A stretch of DNA of 64,000 bases, taken from positions 62,001-126,000 of the forward strand of contig DASXLB010000024.1 in assembly GCA_036496585.1 (NCBI GenBank), read 5' to 3'. This stretch comes from Vicinamibacterales bacterium (GTDB lineage: Bacteria; Acidobacteriota; Vicinamibacteria; Vicinamibacterales; 2-12-FULL-66-21). The notes under the pieces are model-generated. The model saw only the letters and a program-made list of their open reading frames with translations. It was not told where the DNA came from and did no database searches. Position numbers and translations under genes: made by a program. Of this stretch, positions 7,511-14,500 are shown in pieces. The first letter of the stretch is position 1; every line of letters starts with the position of its first letter.

Positions 7511-7867
7511 GTGGCGATCCTGGCAGCCGTCGACGACTTTCTTTTTCGATCGAAAATCCGCGCGGTGGCCAAACACGTGAGCGCCGACGTCACGTTCGTG
7601 CAGACCGCCGACGAGATCCTGGCTCAGGCCGAGGCCATCAAGCCGGCGCTCGTCATCTTCGATCTGAACAGCCAGAAACTCGACGCCGTGCAGACCATCG
7701 CCGCCCTGAAGCAGAACGGCGCGCTCGGCGGCGTACGGGCGATTGCCTTCGCGTCGCACGTTCACGTCGACCTCATCGCGGCGGCGCGGCGGGCCGGCGC
7801 CGACCAGGTGCTGGCGCGATCGCAATTCGCCGGCAACCTCGCCGACATTCTCGCTTCGGCCCGTTGA
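7511..7867 (+). CDS. Degenerate response-regulator receiver-like protein
   Basis: A 118-residue stand-alone domain that follows the receiver pattern: V-D-D near the N-terminus, a central L-V-I-F-D-L-N-S that could hold the phospho-acceptor Asp, A-F-A-S at the switch Thr/Ser position and A-G-A-D-Q-V-L-A-R-S at the end. The conserved Lys after the last strand appears to be Arg and the usual N-terminal acidic pair is shifted, so phosphorylation is doubtful. No output domain. The gene ends one base before the dehydratase gene, so they form an operon. ATG 7499 is a possible alternative start. Confidence 0.55.
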   Translation: MAILAAVDDFLFRSKIRAVAKHVSADVTFVQTADEILAQAEAIKPALVIFDLNSQKLDAVQTIAALKQNGALGGVRAIAFASHVHVDLIAAARRAGADQVLARSQFAGNLADILASAR

Positions 7868-7868
7868 C

Positions 7869-8819
7869 GTGGCGGTCGGACTCGAAGACATTCAGGCCGC
7901 CGCGGATCGTATCGCGGCACTGACGTTCCAGACTCCTCTCCGCTTTTCGGAGTGGCTGTCGACCGCCGAGTCGAACGTCTTCCTGAAAATCGAGACCGTC
8001 CAGCCGACCAGCTCGTACAAGATTCGCGGCGCCGTCAACGCCGTGGAGCGTTTCTCGGCGGAAGGATCGGCCGATCAGCGGCTGGTGACAGCCTCGGCTG
8101 GCAATCACGGCCGCGCCCTCGCGTATGCCGCGAGCCTCTTCGACATCCCGCTGGTGGTGTTCATCGCCGAGGGCGCGCCGCGAGCCAAAGTCGAGGCGAT
8201 CGCACGGGCCGGCGCCGAGCTGCGCACCTGCGCCGACTACGACAGCGCCGAACGCGAGGCAAAGGCCTTCGCGCGGGACACCGGCGGCACGTACATTTCG
8301 CCGTACTCGCACGAGGACGTGATCGCCGGCGCCGGGACGATCGGCCTCGAGATCGCCGCGCAGCAGCCGGATCTGGACGCGGTCATCGTCCCCATCGGCG
8401 GCGGCGGACTGGTCAGCGGCATCGGCATCGCCATCAAGGCGCTGATGCCCGAAACGCGCGTCCTCGGGGTCGAGGTGGCGGCGTCGTGCCCGTTCACCCG
8501 CAGCCTCGCGGCGGGCCGGCTCGTGGCGATCGATGTCAAGCCGTCGCTGGCCGACGGCCTCACCGGCAACCTCGATCCCGACACGCTGACGCTCGACATC
8601 GTCCGGCGGGTCGTCGACGAGATCGTTGTCGTCGAAGAGGACGAGCTGCGCGAGGCGTTGGCCGGCGTCGTCACGCACGAGCACCTGGTGATCGAAGGCG
8701 CCGCCGCCGCGGGACCAGCCGCGTTGTTGAGCGGCAGGATCAAGGCGAGCGGCAACCTCGCCGTGATCCTCACCGGCGCGAACATCGACAGGGAAGTGCT
8801 CGCGTCCGTCTTACGCTGA
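7869..8819 (+). CDS. PLP-dependent threonine/serine dehydratase-like enzyme
   Basis: Fold-type II PLP enzyme of the threonine ammonia-lyase/serine racemase group, 316 residues, without a C-terminal ACT domain. The Schiff-base Lys sits in S-S-Y-K-I-R-G-A (about residue 50), the substrate loop in S-A-G-N-H-G-R-A, and the phosphate-binding loop in G-G-G-G-L-V-S-G. The catabolic deaminase, serine racemase and hydroxy-aspartate dehydratase groups share all of these, so the substrate stays open. GTG 7869 is used because it falls one base after the previous stop and leaves the family N-terminus intact. Confidence 0.8.
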   Translation: MAVGLEDIQAAADRIAALTFQTPLRFSEWLSTAESNVFLKIETVQPTSSYKIRGAVNAVERFSAEGSADQRLVTASAGNHGRALAYAASLFDIPLVVFIAEGAPRAKVEAIARAGAELRTCADYDSAEREAKAFARDTGGTYISPYSHEDVIAGAGTIGLEIAAQQPDLDAVIVPIGGGGLVSGIGIAIKALMPETRVLGVEVAASCPFTRSLAAGRLVAIDVKPSLADGLTGNLDPDTLTLDIVRRVVDEIVVVEEDELREALAGVVTHEHLVIEGAAAAGPAALLSGRIKASGNLAVILTGANIDREVLASVLR

Positions 8820-8866
8820 ACGCGACCACCCTCACCCGCAACCGACGACGCGTTGCGGAGTTCTCT

Positions 8867-9847
8867 CTATCGGCTCAGCCACCACCACACCGCTCCGGCC
8901 GCCACGGCGGCGGTGACGAGCGCGCCGACGAGCAGGCCGGCGGCGTTGCGGTCCGGCGCGTCGTCGAGCGGAAGGAGTGCCGAGGGGGCCGCGGCGTCGC
9001 CGGTGCGGACGTCGAGAATCGCGGCCACCGAGCGAAGCTCCGCGGCGAGCGCGGCGGCGCTCTGCTGGCGGTTGTTGAGGTCGGGCGCCAGCGCGCGGGC
9101 CAGCACGGCGTCGAGCTCCGACGGCGCCGCGCCGTTCACCTGCGAGGGGGGCGCCGCGTGCCCCTTGATGACGTTCAGGATCGTCCGTGCGGCTGTATCG
9201 GCGGCAAACGGGTTGATGCCGGTGACGAGTTCGTAGGCGAGGACCCCAAGTGAAAACACGTCGGTACGCGGATCGACGGCGACGCCGACGGCCTGTTCCG
9301 GCGACAGATAGGCCAGCACCGCGACGGCGTCGGGAGGAAGCCCGTCGAGGTTGCTGGCGGCGGTGGCCCGCAACTGGCCGGCTCTCGTCCAGGGGGCCAT
9401 GCCAAAGTCGAGAATCTTCGCGTTTCCCTTGGCCGTGACCATCACGATGCCGGGCCGCAGGTCCCCGTGGAGGATGCCCTGCCCGTGCGCGTCGGCGACG
9501 CCGTCGGCCAGCTGAATCGCGAGATCGAGCGCGCGGCGCGGGTTCATCGCCACACCGCCCGCCTCCTCGCGCAGGCTGCGGCCGGCAATGAACTCGTAGG
9601 CGAGGTAGGTGCGGCCGTCTGCCTCACCCAGATCCCACAAGGTCGCGATGTTCGGGTGCGAGAGCCGCGCCGCGGCCTCGGCGTCCTCGCGCAGCCGTGA
9701 CAGCATCGCCGGATCGTCGGCCGTCGGAGGTCCGACGAGCTTGAGCGCCACCGTCCGGCCGGCCTTGGTGTCGCGGGCGCGAAATACTTCGCCGATGCCG
9801 CCGGCCCCGATCGGCTCGAGGACGTTGTAATGCGCGATGGAAGTCAC
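8867..9847 (-). CDS. Tail-anchored Ser/Thr kinase-like protein with altered catalytic loop
   Basis: Hanks-type kinase domain (residues ~8-270) followed by a linker and one C-terminal membrane helix ending W-W-W-L-S-R. The Gly-rich loop G-A-G-G-I-G-E-V-F, the ATP Lys36 in V-A-L-K and D147-F-G are intact. The catalytic loop, normally H-R-D-L-K-P-x-N, reads H127-G-D-L-R-P-G-I134: Asp129 is kept but the Mg-binding Asn is Ile and the RD Arg is Gly. Activity is uncertain. The start is the GTG 9847, 11 bp after the SDR stop, so it is the second gene of that operon. It could serve the FHA protein at 5562. Confidence 0.75.
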   Translation of the reverse strand: MTSIAHYNVLEPIGAGGIGEVFRARDTKAGRTVALKLVGPPTADDPAMLSRLREDAEAAARLSHPNIATLWDLGEADGRTYLAYEFIAGRSLREEAGGVAMNPRRALDLAIQLADGVADAHGQGILHGDLRPGIVMVTAKGNAKILDFGMAPWTRAGQLRATAASNLDGLPPDAVAVLAYLSPEQAVGVAVDPRTDVFSLGVLAYELVTGINPFAADTAARTILNVIKGHAAPPSQVNGAAPSELDAVLARALAPDLNNRQQSAAALAAELRSVAAILDVRTGDAAAPSALLPLDDAPDRNAAGLLVGALVTAAVAAGAVWWWLSR

Positions 9848-9858
9848 GGCGGTGGACG

Positions 9859-10554
9859 TCAGCTCTTGCGCGGTGGCCGCGACGGCCGAAGTTCGACCCG
9901 GCTCGGCAGGCTGCGCGGATCGTGGTCGACGAGATCGATGACGACTCTGGCGACGTCCTCGGGCGCCAGCTTCCACGGCTCGTCGCCGGGGCCGCCGCCG
10001 AATTGCGTCGCCACCGAGCCGGGCATGACGTAGCTGACCCGGATGTTGTCCTGCCGCACTTCCTGCATCAACGCTTCGCTGAACTGATCGAGCCCCGCCT
10101 TCGACGCGCAGTAGGCGGCGCCGCCGCTGAAGGCATTCTTCCCGGCCAGGCTGCTGATGTTGACGATGTATCCGCCGCCGCGGCGGCGCATCTCGGGAAG
10201 CGCCGCCCGCGTGCAGTAGAAGACGCCGCTCAGGTTCGTCTCGATCACCGCCTGCCAATCGTCGAGGCGCATGTCGGCGACGGCGGAGAACCGGCCAACG
10301 CCGGCGTTGTTGACGAGCACGTCGAGGCCGCCGAAGCGGCTGACGGTCTCGGTGACCAGCCGTTCGCAGTCGGCCGGCTGGCGGACGTCGGTGCGCACGG
10401 CGTGCACGCGATCGGGCGCGCCAAGCGAGTGCGCGGCCGAGGCGAGCTCGGCGTCGCTGCGCGCGCCGATCGTCACGCTATCGCCGCGGGCGATGAAGGC
10501 GCGCGCAACCGCCAGTCCGATCCCCTTCGACCCGCCCGTGACGACCGCAATCAT
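9859..10554 (-). CDS. Short-chain dehydrogenase/reductase
   Basis: Classical SDR of 231 residues. The NAD(P) motif T-G-G-S-K-G-I-G is at the N-terminus, N-N-A-G near residue 83, and the catalytic Ser, Tyr and Lys in N-I-S-S and Y-C-A-S-K. Arg near the end of strand 2 suggests NADP preference, which is inference. ATG 10554 is chosen over an upstream ATG 10566 because TATGCT on the minus strand (10567-10562) ends 7 bp before it, as for other leaderless genes here. Substrate unknown. It heads a two-gene unit with the kinase-like gene. Confidence 0.8.
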   Translation of the reverse strand: MIAVVTGGSKGIGLAVARAFIARGDSVTIGARSDAELASAAHSLGAPDRVHAVRTDVRQPADCERLVTETVSRFGGLDVLVNNAGVGRFSAVADMRLDDWQAVIETNLSGVFYCTRAALPEMRRRGGGYIVNISSLAGKNAFSGGAAYCASKAGLDQFSEALMQEVRQDNIRVSYVMPGSVATQFGGGPGDEPWKLAPEDVARVVIDLVDHDPRSLPSRVELRPSRPPRKS

Positions 10555-10561
10555 GGGAGTC

Positions 10562-10567
10562 AGCATA
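10562..10567 (-). promoter_or_regulatory. Candidate -10 (TATGCT) for the SDR gene
   Basis: Minus-strand TATGCT lies 7 bp before ATG 10554; no Shine-Dalgarno is visible. Predicts a leaderless mRNA. Confidence 0.4.
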
Positions 10568-10648
10568 AACCACGACCGCGGTGATTGTGTCGACCGCGCG
10601 GCAAACGTCCAGGCTGGCGTTCGGACGAGCGCTCCGCCGAAGGATGGA

Positions 10649-10654
10649 TAGAAT
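10649..10654 (+). promoter_or_regulatory. Candidate -10 (TAGAAT) for the dehydrogenase-like gene
   Basis: TAGAAT lies 10 bp before ATG 10665. This favours ATG 10665 over in-frame ATGs at 10644 and 10653, which would be at or before the transcription start. Confidence 0.4.
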
Positions 10655-10664
10655 GAACGCTCGC

Positions 10665-11504
10665 ATGTCGACCGTGGCGATCATCGGAGCGGGACCGCTG
10701 GGCGGGACTCTGGCTCACACGCTGGCGGGCCGCGGCCGGATCACCGAAGTCCGTCTCATCGACGGCACGGGACGCGTCGCGGAGGGGAAGGCGCTCGACA
10801 TCCTGCAGGCGTCGCCGATCGAGCAGTGGAGCACCCGCGTGACCGCCGGCACCTCGCTGGCCGCCGCCGCCGGCGCAGATGCCATCGTCTTCGCAGACCT
10901 GATGGCGGACGGAGAAATCGCCGGCGACGCGGGCCTGGCTGTCGTGCGCCGGATGCTCCAGCTCGATACGCAGGCTCCGCTGCTGTTTGCCGGCGCGCTG
11001 CAGCGCGAGCTGATGGCCCTGACCAGCGCAGAGCTCCACCTGCCGGTGCGGCGCATGCTCGGCTCGGCGCCGCTGGCGCTCGAATCCGCGGTCCGGGCGC
11101 TCGCGGCGGCGTTGCTCGACGCCAGTCCAGCGGACGTGACGGTCGGCGTGGCCGGGGTCCCGCCGCGCGACGCGGTGATCGGCTGGGGCGCGGCAACGGC
11201 ATTCAACCAACCCATCGCCTCGGTGCTGGCGCCCCATCACCTCGCGGCGATCTCCGCCCGGCTGCCGGCGCTCTGGCCGCCGGCGCCGTACACGCTGGCG
11301 AGTGCCGCCGCTCGAGTCGCCGAGGCGCTGGCACTCGGCTCGCGCCGGCGCTTCACCTGCTTCGCTGCGATCGACGCCGCTCTGGCCGGCCGCAGTCTGG
11401 TCGCCGCCGTGCCCGTCCAGATTGCCAAGGGCGGAATCGTCCTCACCCTCGACCCGGCGCTATCGCGCCACGAGCGGACGACCTTCGAAAACGGTTTGCG
11501 TTGA
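10665..11504 (+). CDS. Malate/lactate dehydrogenase-like protein without catalytic His
   Basis: The N-terminal half is a Rossmann domain with V-A-I-I-G-A-G-P-L-G-G, an Asp at the end of strand 2 (R-L-I-D-G) and the family-typical A-x-G-K-A-L-D-I-L-Q-A. The C-terminal half follows the LDH/MDH order (G-S-A-P-L-A-L-E-S-A-V-R matches the G-x2-x-L-D-S-A-R-F-R segment). The active-site G-G-H-G-D is replaced by V-A-G-V-P-P-R-D and the mobile-loop Arg pair is absent (A-D-L-M-A-D-G). At 279 residues it is also ~30 short. Probably not an active dehydrogenase. ATG 10665 gives the normal family N-terminus. Confidence 0.65.
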   Translation: MSTVAIIGAGPLGGTLAHTLAGRGRITEVRLIDGTGRVAEGKALDILQASPIEQWSTRVTAGTSLAAAAGADAIVFADLMADGEIAGDAGLAVVRRMLQLDTQAPLLFAGALQRELMALTSAELHLPVRRMLGSAPLALESAVRALAAALLDASPADVTVGVAGVPPRDAVIGWGAATAFNQPIASVLAPHHLAAISARLPALWPPAPYTLASAAARVAEALALGSRRRFTCFAAIDAALAGRSLVAAVPVQIAKGGIVLTLDPALSRHERTTFENGLR

Positions 11505-11576
11505 CGCCCCCCTGAAGGCCTGCCCAGACGGGAGATGGTCCAGACCCTATCTGCCGCTGATCACGCACCGCGGTCG

Positions 11577-11667
11577 GTGAGCGCGAGCGAGCGCAGCGGC
11601 GCGAGCCGGCGGAGCGGCGAAGCGAGCGAACGTGTAGGGGAAGTCCGAGGGGCGGCGCCCCCCGGAC
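11577..11667. repeat. Dispersed intergenic repeat copy with hairpin
   Basis: Related to the 5877-6123 repeat. GCGAGCGAGC-like runs precede a conserved AAGTCCGAGGGGCG block that folds into an 11-bp stem with one mismatch and a GGC loop (11643-11667). It lies between two converging genes. No T-tract follows on either strand, so it is not a standard intrinsic terminator. Confidence 0.7.
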
Positions 11668-11680
11668 GAGATCTTACAGA

Positions 11681-12292
11681 CTAGTTGACGATGTCGCGGG
11701 CGTGCAGCTCCAGGCCGCCTGCGAAATGGCCCAGGTGCTTGCGAAGAATGAGGCGTCCGCGGTGCAGCCGCGACTTGAGGGTCTGCGGCTTCACCTTGAG
11801 CACGGCGCTCGCTTCTTCGGTTGACAGTCCATGGATGTCGCGGAGCAGCACCGGCACGCGATACACCACTGGCAGATGCCGCAACGCGCCGACGAGTTGC
11901 TCGCGCATCTGCGCCCGCATCACCTGATCGTCGGCAAGGGCGCTCCAGTCGGCCGGCTCCGTTGGGGTCGAATCCGGTTTGTCGGCCGAGTCGTTCTTCA
12001 GCTCGGCAAAGCGGCTGGCGCGCTGATGTCGCAGCCGCGACATCGCCGTGTTGAACGTAATCCTATAAATCCACGACGAGAGCGCCGCATCGCCCCGGAA
12101 GGCATCGATCTTCCGATACACCTTCAGCAGGACGTCCTGCGCGACCTCCTCGGCATCTTCCCAGTTTCTGAGATATCGGAACGCAAGCTGCTGGATCCGC
12201 GGGCCGTAGAGCGACGCCAGGTCGGTGACGGCTGAACCGTCCTTGGCGCGCATGCGGCCGACCAGATCGCGTTCCGCATTCTGCTGACGCAT
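11681..12292 (-). CDS. ECF-type RNA polymerase sigma factor (RpoE-like)
   Basis: A 203-residue two-domain sigma factor. Region 2 includes L-R-N-W-E-D-A-E-E-V-A-Q-D-V-L-L-K-V-Y (core binding) and S-S-W-I-Y-R-I-T-F-N-T-A (-10 recognition); region 4 includes the helix-turn-helix segment L-S-T-E-E-A-S-A-V-L-K-V then L-K-S-R-L-H-R-G-R. A Shine-Dalgarno (GGAGG) sits before ATG 12292. No anti-sigma gene is adjacent: downstream lies the repeat at 11577-11667. The C-terminal ~20 residues include two His and no zinc-binding pattern. Confidence 0.85.
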   Translation of the reverse strand: MRQQNAERDLVGRMRAKDGSAVTDLASLYGPRIQQLAFRYLRNWEDAEEVAQDVLLKVYRKIDAFRGDAALSSWIYRITFNTAMSRLRHQRASRFAELKNDSADKPDSTPTEPADWSALADDQVMRAQMREQLVGALRHLPVVYRVPVLLRDIHGLSTEEASAVLKVKPQTLKSRLHRGRLILRKHLGHFAGGLELHARDIVN

Positions 12293-12341
12293 TCTGTGGC
12301 CTCCGTGTAGACGCTAACACCCGGAAGACCACCCTTATTCC

Positions 12342-12371
12342 CGATTGTAAGGGACTAACTCTCAGTAAGTT
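12342..12371 (-). promoter_or_regulatory. Candidate promoter with inverted repeat for the ECF sigma gene
   Basis: Minus-strand TACAAT (12347-12342) is preceded by an inverted repeat, CTAACT and AGTTAG separated by 7 bp (12353-12371), which falls over the expected -35 region. The repeat could be an operator. The leader to ATG 12292 is ~40 nt and has a Shine-Dalgarno. Confidence 0.35.
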
Positions 12372-12414
12372 AGGATGCCGTCAGTACGGATGGACCGCGA
12401 CTCGTGCGTCTGGG

Positions 12415-13101
12415 TCAGGCGAATACGGCCGCAAACGCGTCGACGACGGCGTCCGCAACCTCATCCATTGGGAGCGGATGCCCTGCCAGGTTCTCCATGG
12501 AAGTGACTCCCCTGTCAGTAATGCCGCAGGGGACTATCAATCCAAAACGTGACAGGTCCGTCGTGACGTTCAGCGCGAATCCGTGGCTCGTCACCCAGCG
12601 CGAGATGCGTACGCCGATGGCTGCGAGCTTGGCTTCCCGGTGCGGCGGTCCCACCCAGATGCCGGTCAGGCCGGCGACGCGGACCGCCTCGATGCCGAAT
12701 GCGCCGACCGCGCGGATGAGCACCTCCTCGAGATCGCGGACATAGCGATGCACGTCGCAGCGATCGGGCTTCAGATCGAGGATGGGATAGCCGACGAGCT
12801 GTCCGGGGCCGTGATACGTCACGTCGCCGCCGCGCCCGGTCTCGAAGAGCCCGACCCCCTTGGCTGCCAGCGACTCAGGCGACTCCAGCACGTGCGACCG
12901 ATCGTTGCGGGCCTTCACGCCGAGCGTGATGACGTCGGGGTGCTCGAGCAACAGCAACTGGTCGGAGATCTCGCCTCGCGTGCGTTGCTCGACCAGCGTT
13001 TTCTGCAGTTCGAGGGCGATCTCGTAGTCGACGCGCCCGAGGCGCCGGACCGCGATGTCGCGACCCGCGACGCGCGCTGCCCCGGCCGCGTTCACATCCA
13101 C
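12415..13101 (-). CDS. lipB: Lipoyl(octanoyl) transferase LipB
   Basis: Transfers octanoyl from acyl carrier protein to lipoyl domains such as that of the E2 encoded just upstream. The 228-residue protein has the family signature R-G-G-D-V-T-Y-H-G-P-G-Q-L-V-G-Y-P-I-L-D-L near residue 88, the Lys in K-L-A-A-I-G-V-R-I, and the catalytic Cys in I-V-P-C-G-I. ATG 13101 overlaps the last codons of the E2 gene by 10 bp, so translation is probably coupled and cofactor attachment is matched to E2 supply. Confidence 0.93.
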   Translation of the reverse strand: MDVNAAGAARVAGRDIAVRRLGRVDYEIALELQKTLVEQRTRGEISDQLLLLEHPDVITLGVKARNDRSHVLESPESLAAKGVGLFETGRGGDVTYHGPGQLVGYPILDLKPDRCDVHRYVRDLEEVLIRAVGAFGIEAVRVAGLTGIWVGPPHREAKLAAIGVRISRWVTSHGFALNVTTDLSRFGLIVPCGITDRGVTSMENLAGHPLPMDEVADAVVDAFAAVFA

Positions 13102-14396
13102 GACGTGTCGAAGTTCTCGAGGCGTTCCTTCAGGTACGAGAGAAACCGGCCCGCGTCGGCGCCGTCGATCAACCGGTGATCGTAGCCGAGCGACAGGTGG
13201 CAGGTCGGGTGGATCGCGATGGCGTCGTCGATCACGACCGCTCGCTTCTCGATCGCCCCGACGCCGAGAATCGCGACCTGCGGCTGGTTGATGAGCGGTA
13301 GTCCGTAGACCGCCCCGAAAATCCCAGGGTTGGTGAGGGTGAACGTCCCTCCCTGCACCTCGTCGGGGCTGAGCTTCTTGGTCCGGGCGCGCGTCGCCAG
13401 GTCGTCGATCGCGCGCGACAGGCCGAGCAGGTTCTTTTCGTCGGCGTTGCGGATCACCGGCACGATGAGGCCGTGGTCGAGCGCCACCGCGATCCCGAGA
13501 TTGATGTCCTTCCTGTAGACGATGTTGTCGCCGTCGATCGAAGCGTTGGTGAACGGGAACGCGCGGATGGCGTCGACCGTGGCCTTGGCGACGAGCGCCG
13601 TGAACGAGAGCTTGGCGCCGTTCTGCTCGTACTCCGCCTTCTTCCGCTCGCGGAGCTGCGACAGACGATGGAAGTCGACCTCGTAGACGGAATAGACGTG
13701 CGGCGAGGTGTGCGCGCTCATCACCATGTGCTCGGCGATCTTCCGGCGCATGATCGTCATCGGGACGATCTCGACGCGCTCGCCGGGCTTGAACGTGGGC
13801 ACGTGTCCCTGCGCGGCCGGCGTGGCCGCGCGGGCGCGCTTCTCCGAAGCGACGGGGCCGGGGTCGGGGCGAGCGTTATCGATGAAGCCGAGGATGTCTT
13901 GCTTGGTCACCCGGCCGCTGATCCCCGTGCCGCTGATCCGGCTGATGTCGACGTTGTGCTCGCGCGCGATCCGCCGCACGAGCGGTGACGTCCGCTGCCG
14001 GCCGCCGGCGTCCGGCTCGTGATCGCCGGTTTCCGGCTGGCCGGCCGCGGCCTCCGGCATCGCGGACGTGCCCGGCGCGGCTGCCGCGTCCGCGGGTCGC
14101 GCCGAAGCCGCGTCCGTGGCCGCCGTGGCGCCGTCAGGCGCGGTGGCGGAGGCCGATGAGGCGGAGCCGATCACGGCCACGACGGCGTTGACCGGGACGG
14201 TCTCCCCTTCCTTGACCTTGATCTCAGTCAGCACGCCGGCGTCGGGCGACGGAATCTCGGCGTCGACCTTGTCGGTCGAGATCTCGAAAAGCGGCTCGTC
14301 GCGGTCGACGGCGTCGCCCACTTTCTTGATCCAGCGGACGATGGTCCCCTCGGCGATCGACTCGCCCATCTGGGGCATCACGACGTTGGTGGCCAT
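13092..14396 (-). CDS. Dihydrolipoamide acyltransferase (E2) of a 2-oxoacid dehydrogenase
   Basis: Core subunit of a 2-oxoacid dehydrogenase complex. Domains in order over 434 residues are a lipoyl domain with E-I-S-T-D-K-V-D-A-E-I-P-S (lipoyl Lys ~43), an Ala/Pro-rich linker, a peripheral-subunit-binding domain (S-P-L-V-R-R-I-A-R-E-H-N-V-D) near 145, and the catalytic domain ending in G-Y-D-H-R-L-I-D-G-A-D-A with the catalytic His and Asp. E2 type (succinyl, branched-chain or acetyl) cannot be fixed here. No E1 genes are in the window, although lpdA and lipB flank it. Confidence 0.9.
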   Translation of the reverse strand: MATNVVMPQMGESIAEGTIVRWIKKVGDAVDRDEPLFEISTDKVDAEIPSPDAGVLTEIKVKEGETVPVNAVVAVIGSASSASATAPDGATAATDAASARPADAAAAPGTSAMPEAAAGQPETGDHEPDAGGRQRTSPLVRRIAREHNVDISRISGTGISGRVTKQDILGFIDNARPDPGPVASEKRARAATPAAQGHVPTFKPGERVEIVPMTIMRRKIAEHMVMSAHTSPHVYSVYEVDFHRLSQLRERKKAEYEQNGAKLSFTALVAKATVDAIRAFPFTNASIDGDNIVYRKDINLGIAVALDHGLIVPVIRNADEKNLLGLSRAIDDLATRARTKKLSPDEVQGGTFTLTNPGIFGAVYGLPLINQPQVAILGVGAIEKRAVVIDDAIAIHPTCHLSLGYDHRLIDGADAGRFLSYLKERLENFDTSWM

Positions 14397-14500
14397 GGTT
14401 GAACCTACCGTATTGGTTGGCAGTCGGCAGCGGCAGTTGGCAACTGCCGTATGCAGTCAGCCGTTCGCCGTTCCTGCCAACCGCCCGCTGCCCCTGCCAA
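14397..14500. repeat. Spacer rich in GGCAGT/TTGGCA repeats between lpdA and E2 genes
   Basis: A 104-bp spacer holding several copies of GGCAG, GTTGGCAG and their complements (CTGCCAAC), so that it can fold into more than one hairpin. It is shorter-motif and lower-complexity than its surroundings. It may be a degenerate short repeat or a processing site in the lpdA-E2 mRNA. Confidence 0.45.

Noticed and set aside
11643-11667. Intrinsic terminator at the repeat hairpin
   Set aside because: The stem is good but no T-tract follows on either strand; same for the copies at 6101-6121 and 39762-39784.
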